From Hypomesus transpacificus (lineage: Eukaryota > Chordata > Actinopteri > Osmeriformes > Osmeridae): a stretch of DNA of 64,000 nucleotides. The notes under the pieces are model-generated. The model was not told the origin of the DNA. It made no database searches and saw only the letters and a list, made by a program, of their open reading frames with translations. Of this stretch, positions 54,510-64,000 are shown piece after piece; position 1 is the first letter of the stretch; each line of letters begins with the position of its first letter. Location of the stretch: positions 5,905,944-5,969,943 of the forward strand of contig NC_061063.1 in assembly GCF_021917145.1 (NCBI RefSeq). The letters run 5' to 3'. The position numbers and the translations under genes are program-made.

Positions 54510-56922
54510 TCACACTGGCGTGGTTCTCCTGTTCAACGTGTCAGAGTTGCTATCTCTGTCACGCTTGGCCGTCAACCTATCGAGCGTGGCCATGCCTCTG
54601 TCACGCTCCATGGTGGCGGTGGGCGGCTGAGAGGGGGCGGGGCCTGAGGAGGTTGAGGTATTCAGCGGCGCGGCAGACACAGGTGCATTCTGGGCCGAGG
54701 CAGCAAGGTTGGACTTGGAGAGGGACGGCAGGGTGCCGCTCATAATCACTCCTCCTCCACTGTCCGCGCCACCATCTTTTGGGAAGTAGTTGTGCAACTG
54801 GTAGAGCGTGGCCCGATCCACCGTCCCGTACAGAGGGGGACCTCCTCCTCCCAGACTCCCCAGCTTGGAGTCCCTGGTCAGCGTGTACATGGAGATATCC
54901 CCCCCTCCTCCGCCGCTGGTGTGGTGGGGGTTGGGCAGGGTGGCCACGGAGAACGGCGGGGCAGAGGGCGGCAGGGTGAAGCTCTTGGCGCCCCCTACGG
55001 GCGAGGCGTCGCACGAGCGGGGCGGGTCGGTGGAGTGTGAACTAGAGCCAGAACGCCGGCGGAAACGGTAGCTGGGGAGGCGGAGCATGGCGTGAGTGGT
55101 GGTCTTGAAGAGGTCGGTACGAGAGCGACAGCGCAGCTCCTTGTTCTTCTCAATATAGATGTTCACGGCGAGAACGCCCACCATCTCAGCCAGGATGAAG
55201 GACAAGCCGCCAAAGTAGAAAGACCAGCCGTAAGAGTAGTGCCACTTCTTATCCTCGTCCTTCTTAGGGGAGATGTCGCTTAGTGCGGCCGAGATGTACA
55301 CAATCACACCGATGATGTTACTTAGACCTGGAGGGGGCCGGGAGGGAGGGGAAGGTAATTAAAAAGGCAGAGGTAAAGAGACAACAGTGGGTGAGATGGT
55401 GATTCTATCAAAGGATGACGAATAAAGGAATAAGGAGTTCAAGAGCTTGAGGGGAGGTAGAGCTTTGGCTGTAGCTTACATATAAAAGCGGAACAAGTAT
55501 AAGAGGATGAAAAAAGCACACTGTCCGGAAGGAGACCAGACTAGTACCTGCTGCCACGAACAGGATTCCCCCGCCCAAAATGATGTTCCTCTTGCTTTTA
55601 TAGAAGCTGCTGGAAGCAACACACACCCCGCCCAGCAAGAGCAGGATGGCACTCAGGATGGGGAAGATGCTAGAGGCCCGAACTACGCCTGAACAGAAAA
55701 AGAAGAAGTTAAATACAACTGAGTTGCAGGTAGACATGTTAAGTGATCTCTTTGACTCTTCTATGAAAGGGACCTTGCTTTGATACTCTATAAAACGTCT
55801 CAAGATGCTCTGCAGTTCTTTCCTTGAAATGTCAACTAAGATTCAAGAGATTCCTGAAATACTGTATGTAAAAGTGACCCTCGTTAGACTGGCTACAAGC
55901 ACAGTCGTCCCATTTAGAAAACTGTGGCATTTTATATAGCAGTTATCTATGGCCACCCTTGATACATATCTACCTATGACCTTGTCTATATGAATATATC
56001 CTGTACAATTTCAAATGTAATCATGATACATGAAATCTCATACTGAGTAAACAGACAGACACTGTATCAAAGGGATTGTCTTACATGGCCAGGATGTGGT
56101 ATACATGGCCTGAAGCAGAAATAATCAGTAGGAAAATTACATCTGAACAAGTCTGAAGTGGATGACACATAGCACATTGCATAAATGCATTGTCAACTCT
56201 TAGCTCTCATAAATTATTCCGGCCCTCTCATGGGCAAGACATGACAAGAGGCGCTTGATCACAAACCATCGCAAGTACAACTGGTTCCTCTCTCTCTGTC
56301 AAAATGGTGTCTAAGACATTTTCAAGCCCCATGCCAAGATGCAGTCATGTTTTTTTTCTGAGGGTTTGTTTCCACAGCTCTGTTGAAAGGAGCACGGTGC
56401 GGCCGCCCCCAGACTCCTCACCCAGCATGCACCTGGCCCTTCAATGTTCCTCTTCAGCCTTCGCACTTCAATCCAAAATCAGTGGTGTTGACAATCGCCC
56501 ACCTCCCCTCATCCCTCCATCTCTCCATCCCCCTCTTTTCTGTGTCTCTGTCCCTCCATCTCATTATCATTCCTCTCCTAGTCTGCCCTAAACTCAGTGA
56601 TTTTTTATTTTTGTTTTACGTAACATTTATTTTACCAGCAGGGTACTTCTGCTCATCTTTCTCTTTTATATCTCCCTCTGTTCCCCTCTACCTCCATCCC
56701 TCTCTCCTTCCATCCCTCTCCATCCCTCTCTCTCATAATCTCTCTCCCCCCTCTCTCAATCCTTCTCACCCTCCATCCCTCTCTCCCATCCTCCCTTCCA
56801 CCCCGCTCTCCCTCCGTCCCTCTTTCCTTCACTCACGCAGCAGGTACTCAGCAGCATCCTGGTCGTAGTCTGCATCATCAGGGAAGTGATTGATCTGAGA
56901 GCACACTCCGCTTTTCAGCCCT

Positions 56923-56960
<38 letters not shown>

Positions 56961-57963
56961 GAAAAGGAGGGACAGAAGGATGGAGACAGAAGAGGGGGGG
57001 AGACAGAGAGAAGGGTGGATGGGAGGATGGAGAACGAGTGCCACGATTTAGTTTGTTGGGGGGGGGGGGGGGTATCACAGAGACAGAGAGCCCAATTCAA
57101 TGAAGTTGGTTTGAACAGTTCTAGCATACTGCCACCATGTCATTACAGTAAAACCTGCCGTTGAGGAAAAAGCCATTTTCTGTCTCTGGGAGACAACAGC
57201 AGCATCAACACAGCAACAATCATGTTCTGTGGCACACCATAATCATGGGTTAGCTTGCTGAGCCAGCACCTGTCTAAAACACTGCATTATATAAAATGGC
57301 GGTACGTCTGTGTGTGTGTGTGTGTGTGTCTGTGTGTGTGTGTGCGTGCGTGCATGTATGTGTGTGTGGTGTCCCTTGTTGAAGCTGTCTGCCTCTTTTT
57401 CAGGTGGGCAAATGTAAAAGCAATGCGGACTGACTCATCTCTCTCCTCTCTGTCCTCCCTGACATTACCCAAGGTGTCCTACTGAACGCAACCTGGCACA
57501 CAGAAACAGTGTCATGGCTCGGCAGCTGCGGCAAGCAGCGCTGTCCTCTCTGATGTGTCTCCGTGTGTGATTGTGTTTGTGCGTCTGAGGCGTTCATGCT
57601 CAAGTAGCTCATCAAGCGTCGTCCGAATACTCACGCGGGATGACGCACGCATGTAGACATGTAGGTACTCGCACTCGCACACACAAAGATACACACTCGC
57701 ACACACTCCACCATCGCCGGTGTCTGTTCTCACGAACCTTCCAGGCAGCAGATCCTCCAGAGGCCAGAGTGGGTGAGCGCGCCGGGGTCTTTCTTGTCCT
57801 TGTTGTTGGGGTCTTCCTGAGACGAGTTGGCCGTGCTGTTGCAGATGAAAGCCCGGGCATAGAGCCAGTAGTCGGTGCCGATGGCCACGGTCATCAGGGC
57901 GAAGGCTGCGAAGGCCCCCATGGTGGTGAGCAGAACCTGGATCCCCCGCTCGCACCACACCAT
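54510..57963 (-). CDS. cacng8: TARP gamma-8 (AMPA-receptor regulatory subunit)
   Basis: Type I TARP: a four-helix membrane protein that traffics and gates AMPA receptors at synapses and binds PSD-95. Four coding exons, in transcript order: 57738-57963 (ATG at 57963), 56837-56920, 55548-55688, 54510-55327; 422 aa, all phases closing, with the 84-bp and 141-bp middle exons typical of the family. Helix 1 [21 protein letters not shown]-glycosylation site NST; motif [43 protein letters not shown] (helix 2); [20 protein letters not shown] (helix 3); [20 protein letters not shown] (helix 4). The tail carries a basic [15 protein letters not shown] and SCDASP, an ISMYTLTRD motif, and ends RRTTPV, a class I PDZ ligand. 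The long Gly/Ser/Pro-rich tail and [11 protein letters not shown] favour gamma-8 over gamma-4. The second-exon acceptor is preceded by a CT microsatellite. Confidence 0.94.
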
Positions 57964-58844
57964 GGCTGGGGGGAGGGGAGGAGGCGAGAGGAGGAGGAAG
58001 TACCAAACAAGTGAGGGGGTGGGGGGGGGGGGGGTTTAGGGAGCTGCCACTGCATGACAGAGGCCGGATGCTGGAGTTTGGAAAACATGAAAAGCTGGCA
58101 TCCGGAGTGAATGAAAACTGCTAGGTCTACTGGTTGTTTCCAAGGCAACAGCAGTACCAGGATGCTCTGTTCCTGAGGCGTTGCTATGCTGACCCAGTCT
58201 TGACCTGGGTCTCTAGAACAACCTGGAGAGAAGTCACACCCCACATAGGGAAGGACTCCTACTGTAGAAGATGTCCTTAGTGTTTACAACCATGAACATG
58301 TACAGCACCAGAGTCCAAAGTACAGTGTGGGATCAAAAGCTTAGCTACCACAACAGGAATCGACAACCATTATTTTCAAGGCTCAGAGGCACATCCGTTT
58401 AAGCATGCCTATGTTTAAGTGTGTTTGTATGGTTAGTTACTTTTTGTTGTATTATTGTGTGTGTGTGTGTGCATTTCATGCTTGTGCATGTGTTTGTGAG
58501 TGTGTGTATGCGTGCGTGTGTGGTGTTCATTACCTGGGGGCATGTGTCTGCCTTTCGCCTCCATGCCTTTCGTCTGTAGCTAGCTGTTCCTCGTCAGTGG
58601 AGAAAGTGGTGGGGTCCCCTCTCTCCAAACTGCATCCATCGACTGGCTCTCTCCCTATGTCTCTCTCTCTCTCTCTCCCTATATCTCTCTTTCCTTCCTC
58701 ACTTCTCTTCACCCTTAATTCGTATGCCTTCTCTCTCTCTCTTCACCCTCGGTCTCTCTGCCAGGTCCCTGGGTGAGTGAGGTGCCGCTAGCTGTCGTCC
58801 TTCTCAGAGGATAACCATAGCTGTCCTGCAGGGTAAGAGGGAGG

Positions 58845-58848
<4 letters not shown>

Positions 58849-58926
<78 letters not shown>
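58849..58926. repeat. (GA)n microsatellite
   Basis: About 38 GA units, CT on the cacng8 sense strand, in the proposed 5' UTR intron. Confidence 0.95.
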
Positions 58927-58931
<5 letters not shown>

Positions 58932-59380
58932 AAGGGGAAGGAAGACAGAGACAGAGTCAGGTGGTAATGTAGGATCTTACCTTAAAAACCTGACAACCAA
59001 AACAATATTAATCAACTATTCAGTCCAACAGATTCTTCATGACAGGTCCAAAGAAAAGAAATCAGAATGCTGGTTCTACATTTCCCAGAGAGGGAGAGAA
59101 TGAAAGAGAGATGGAGCAACAGAGAGAAAGAGAGAGACATATAAAGCAATAGAGAACGGGAGGAGAGAGAGAGCGAGAGAGCGTGTTCTATTCCATTGCC
59201 ATGGCAACAGTGAATTCCAAAGTCTAGGACTGAACAGGGTGAGTGAGAAGAGTGTGTGGTGAAGGGGGGGGGGGGGGAGGGGGGAGGGGGGAGAGAAACA
59301 GCTGAGAGGATTTTAAAGAGATTAAACAGCATTTAAATATATTGATGCTTTGGACCCCACCATTACTGTGTAAAGACATG

Positions 59381-59384
<4 letters not shown>

Positions 59385-59473
<89 letters not shown>
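59385..59473. repeat. (AT)n microsatellite
   Basis: About 44 uninterrupted AT units. Such runs are fully self-complementary and can extrude as a cruciform. Confidence 0.97.
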
Positions 59474-59476
<3 letters not shown>

Positions 59477-60540
59477 GTTGTGGATTATTCAAAACCTTTC
59501 ACAACACAGTAAAGGTGCACAGCTATTTAATTCTAGGTGACAATGAGAATGGTGGTGGTGATGATGATCCATATAAATCTAGACCTGGTCTCCAGGAATA
59601 ATCATGAAACCACTGTCAAGTTTTCCCAGCTGCACACAGCAGCAACGTAAGGGCAACGTAACTGTGTTAGCTGGGATGCCTCACACTAGTTCGACTCACT
59701 CAGTTCAGTGAAACAGTAGAGGAATTATGCAGACCGTATTGTAGTGTGACCATGAACACATGAATGATTAAACAGACATGTCTTAGTTCCTAGAGAGAGA
59801 AATGTGCATTAATTCTGCTGCATGAATATGATAGAACATTTTGAACACACTTCTCTAGGTACAGCCCAGGGTATGTACACGGCATTCTAATGGGGCACCT
59901 CTGGGAGGGATACACTACCTCAACGATAGACACAGCCCCGAGCGTCTTTATGCGCTGGTAACATGTCATGGGAAGAAAGACTGTTATATACTGTGAATGG
60001 GGGATTCATATGTATCTTAAACTCTATGCCGTATAAAACACCACGAAACACCCCTACCACCTGTGTGATGATTGTCGTGCTGGGAAATAGGATTATACAA
60101 ATGTGAAAGGCGTACTAATTTGACCCGAAGATGCACAAAAAAGATTGTGATGTTTCGCGTCCGTGTCACTCAGAAAGCTATAGTTAATTGTGAAATAGGC
60201 CTAACTGCTCTATTTGGTCATTTTTTGCAGACAGTAATAACATATAACACTAATAGAAATCGACGTCATTTTAAAATAAATCAATAATTGACAAACAGAA
60301 TACTAATTGTGTGTAGGCTATCTAGTTCTGGAAACAATAATTAGTAATTGGAGAAGACAGCTGCCAGATCCAATCGGATTAGCCTAATCACAGTATCAGA
60401 AGGTTGTTAATGAATCAAAACCTTACCGTGAATATGTGAACTTCTGCATCTGTGTCTGTGGATGGACACCACAAGGAAAGAGACGGAACTGTGAGAACAT
60501 CAGATAATTGCAAGAATGAACGTCGACCGACGCTGAGCGG

Positions 60541-63500
60541 AGGAGGGGGGAAGAGGTCTTGAACCTCGTAGGAAAAATGTTTTTCTGTTATTCTTTAGAT
60601 AATTGGACCGCTTTCAGATATATTATTCAATCGAACAAACTGATCGTGATGGATAACACGTAAATAATTCTTCTGCAATGAAGTCCCAAATGTTAATCCG
60701 TCAGGTGGTTTTGCCAGTTTATGTTCTTAATTTCTGGGTTGTATCTGGTTAGACGCTGTGTAGTAAACCTTATAGTTCATATGAAACGATATGTAGTGAG
60801 ATGGATAGATAGTTTTGTCCTTTACAGCTTTGTTGTGCTATGACTCACAGGAGAGGAATATTGATTGCACAATTGCCTGTTGAATTTTGCATTACCTCTG
60901 TTGGTAATCCAAGATGACACACACATACAGTGCCCTGTCCACCCTCCCTGCACTCACAGCGTCTAACACAAGCACAGACACAAATGCACGCACACACACT
61001 CACACACACACACACACACATATATACTCACAGCTTGAAAAGTAACAGAATGTCCTACAGAGGTTTGGTTTCCACGACAAACATTCTTCAATTTACTTTA
61101 ATGGTATCAGGAGTGTGTGTGTGTGTTTGTGTGTGCAGCACATACTACAAACAAAAAGCCACCTGCACCTATTTCACCTCTATTTATTTAATAGTTGTAG
61201 ACTATGACATGGAAGTCAGCCACCCCACAAACAGATTCCCACACAGTGATATTCCCATCTCCCCAAACACTCTATCTCGGGTGTCAACAATCAATTTCTA
61301 CCAGTGCAACAAAATTAATACATTAATTAAAATAAAATAAAACATTAAAACATGATCATTATTATTCCATTGTAGCAGCACTGATGTTACAATTTACAAT
61401 AATAATTAAACAATAATAACAATATAATTGTTCTCAGTTACTGCTGTTAGGCACAGTTCCCTTACGTAAATACACTCCAAGAACAAATGGTTGTTAGCGA
61501 GAGACTTTACAGAACAAGAAAGAATGAGGGAAGACAGCAGGGAGGAGTGAGAGAAGAGGGGAGGAAGTGAGAGAAGAGGGGAGGAGTGAGAGAGGAGGGG
61601 AGGAAGTAGAAGAGACAGGTAGGGCATGTCTGTCTGTGTTCCTTTAATGAGGATGAGAGGAGGGACAAAGCAAGACAAATGATCAATACTATTCAGTAGG
61701 AGGATCTCGGGGTGAGCAGACCAGACGGAGCATGGACATGTAGTAAAGGCAATTAAAAAAGAGGCAGATCAATATCGATAGTTAATCTTAATACATATAG
61801 AGACAGGATATATCTCCTCTCTCCCTTCCTTTCTGTCTTTCTCTCTTTCTCAGCGACGTCAAATCTAATGGTCCTGAACTTCAGAAGCATTCCCAGTCCA
61901 GCCCTGGCTAGAGAAAACAGCCAGGGCACAACAAATACTTTCACAGGGACCTGAAGCGACTTCCGCTCACTGGGCAAACTAATGTTTAAATAAAAACTAC
62001 CATTAGCTATTATTTCCAATATTCCCTCCTTCGCTGTCTCTCTTTCTCATCACCCTGCTCACCAAATCATATAGGCTTATCAAATAGGCTTGTATCTTAC
62101 ATAATGTTCGTAATAAAACTACAATGCTACTCTATTCTAATCTATTTATGGTTATACAAGGAATTACAAATATCTGTTCTATAGTTCTCTTAATACTCTT
62201 TCCAGCAGGAACCTGCCCTGGTCTTTGATAATAATGATAATCATCATAGTAATAATAATAATAATAAGTTTAACGCATTCATATATTTACTCTATGTTCT
62301 ATATAGTCTAGACTGTACACTTCTGTCCTGGGTCCTCAAACAATGAAACATAGACTTACATTTATCACATGAATGTGCAAAAAGAAATATGTTCCCAGGT
62401 CTACAGTTTTCCACATGTATTTCTGCACTATATGTAACTGTAAAGCAAAGGGCTACAGTGGAGTCAGTTATGTTTATCCAGACCTCAAAAGGTGAAGAAC
62501 CTGTTTCTAAGGCAGGGAAATGTATATGGAACTTTTCAATTTCCACATTAAAAAAATAATATGTACATGTATAAAACTCTAATTACATATGAGATGAATA
62601 ATGCAGTAAGTCAGACAGTTAAAACAATAATATCTTTATCATGTTCAGATTTGTAGCAATTGTTGTGGTTCTAAGAGGGTACATGATAGTTTCTTCCTAA
62701 GGTGCTACCTGGTCCTCTCTAGTCACGTCCACTTGAGGGCGCTAGAGAAAACCTCCCATTAACAGTACAATCGCATCATGAACATGGAGGCCTATCTTGC
62801 AGTCATGTCCAATGAGAAACATTTTCTAAAACACCTTGACATTGGTGTTCTCATGTTAAATCTCTGTGCTTTACAACCCAATGTCATCATTCTTTTAGCC
62901 TTGTGTCTGTCTTTATTCATTTAGGCTGCAGTAGTTGTATATGTCATGTTTCATAGTACTTTACAGTATTGTCGTTTTCAGAGACGTAAATAAACATGAT
63001 AATGGCCACAATATTTCATTTTACCGTCTACTGTTGGAATAGTGGTGGTAGTAACTGAAGGCCAAGCAGTCTTTTTACAGCTGGGTTGTATTGATTGCGC
63101 ATTGAGTGGAAAGTTGGCTGTAAAGTTTACACAAAAACGTGGGAGTTGGATGTAAACATGTACAGCAGTGGGTAGTCTGCATACATACATTACAACATGA
63201 ACACACACACACCCACACACAGATCACAGATAGTTGGACAGTCCATAATACAAAGTAAACATTTCCAAAAATCACTCCTCTCTTGTGCCAATCAGTGACT
63301 TCATAGATGCTCAACTATCAAAAAACATTCATCAGACTACTGTAACTATAACCTTGACCCTAACCAGAGCTAAATGTTGCACATCCCCGAAGGTGGAGCT
63401 GATTGTATGTTGATAGTTACTGCACGCAGAACCGCTGTTGATCACGGCTCTTTCCAAATAAAGTGTCCACCCCTTGCCAACCACCCCTGCTAAGTGGCAG

Positions 63501-64000
63501 AATCAGATTTTTGGTAATGATAGGATCTAAACATACCCTTAGCGCTACACATCCATGTTGCTGCTAAAAACAGCAGTGTGCTACATTTATAAAGAAGAAG
63601 GCTCAAGCTAACGAGAGAATTGACGTTCAAAACAGGATATGTCTCGTATGATCTGTTACTGTAGCACTGATTCTATGTCATAAAGTGACCATTTTCATAT
63701 TTAACACTTGAAAATATCCTTAAGAGATGCAAATTGTCTATTGAAAGTTTGCTACGATGTTTTCTTTTTTTCTTTTTTTTCGACGTCAACAGCATGTAAA
63801 CAGAAATTGAGAATGCCAAGGTTTTGGTGTTTGCTTCCAGAGTGAGGTTCTGTAGCCTGTGAGCTGGTACCGTGTTCATGGTTGTTTTGATGCTACAGCA
63901 GAGCAGTGCTCTAGTATGGTTCTGTATGTACAGTTGTAGAAGGCTCAGCCACACGTGCTCTTACAGCAAGGTCTGGTCCAACAGCCTGTGTCTGCACTTT
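60541..64000. other. Right-end region, no coding exon seen
   Basis: The left part should contain the cacng8 promoter. From about 61.3 kb the sequence is AT-rich with several minus-strand AATAAA signals (for example 62917-62912). This would suit a long 3' UTR of a further minus-strand gene beyond the edge, possibly another CACNG gene as in the human cluster, but nothing in the sequence proves it. CA repeats lie near 60985-61020. Confidence 0.3.

Larger units (their letters stand above)
57964..60540 (-). other. cacng8 5' UTR intron and probable non-coding first exon
   Basis: On the minus strand a consensus donor CACG|GTAAGG lies at 60427/60426, preceded by sequence (about 60427-60530) suited to a non-coding first exon. 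The start exon has an upstream intron with (GA)n at 58849-58926 and (AT)n at 59385-59473. Poly-G runs occur at 58021-58034 and near 59265-59278. The first exon is inferred from one splice site only. Confidence 0.4.

Noticed and set aside
54601-55071. Several overlapping ORFs on both strands over the cacng8 tail
   Set aside because: High GC content makes all frames open. The true frame is fixed by the TARP helices and the TTPV ending.
63500-64000. A CACNG7 terminal exon at the right edge
   Set aside because: I looked for a gamma-7-type C-terminus on the minus strand and found no open frame or splice acceptor to support it.

Overview
This window is a piece of a ray-finned (teleost) fish chromosome. 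The evidence is spliced vertebrate genes with canonical GT/AG junctions and short introns, a very high load of microsatellites (CT/GA, CA, AT, poly-C), and fish-type repeats, including a tRNA-derived SINE in a neuronal pentraxin intron. The species cannot be read from the sequence. No bacterial, viral or plasmid features are present. I rebuilt eight protein-coding genes exon by exon from both strands; in seven, every codon phase closes across the junctions I used, and the exception (cox6b) is described below.

Layout, left to right. (1) 1-4978, minus: 5' half of a skeletal-muscle-type chloride channel (clcn1), four coding exons, running off the left edge. (2) 7485-11191, plus: styk1, a complete nine-coding-exon membrane pseudokinase, head-to-head with clcn1. 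(3) 12464-17307, minus: phc1, a complete Polycomb PRC1 subunit of 899 aa, tail-to-tail with styk1. (4) 21263-27175, minus: a class I glucose transporter, slc2a3-type, 518 aa. (5) 28750-29950, minus: cytochrome c oxidase subunit 6B, 86 aa, with an abnormal splice acceptor. (6) 34327-39283, minus: a neuronal pentraxin with very large histidine/aspartate-rich inserts. (7) 47333-49776, plus: cacng6. (8) 54510-57963, minus: cacng8, a TARP ending in a PDZ ligand, with a probable non-coding first exon near 60.43 kb. From about 60.6 to 64.0 kb I see no coding exon.

The gene content joins relatives of human 12p13 (STYK1, PHC1, SLC2A3), 7q34 (CLCN1) and 19q13.4 (CACNG6, CACNG8, a COX6B gene). Functionally the set leans to excitable tissue: muscle chloride conductance, neuronal glucose uptake, AMPA-receptor clustering (pentraxin) and AMPA-receptor/calcium-channel auxiliary subunits. 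These genes do not form an operon-like system.

The most unusual observations are: a five-copy 33-bp tandem repeat that begins inside a styk1 exon and copies its splice donor into the intron, each copy in frame; an Asp/His-rich domain of about 200 residues with roughly 80 histidines inside the pentraxin; a separate His-rich insert in the clcn1 N-terminus; a cox6b acceptor that reads AA instead of AG; a glucose-transporter acceptor whose whole polypyrimidine tract is a CT microsatellite of about 88 nt; and a tandemly duplicated cacng6 3' end with two poly(A) signals and a 47-nt poly-C run. I found no previously undescribed multi-gene system.
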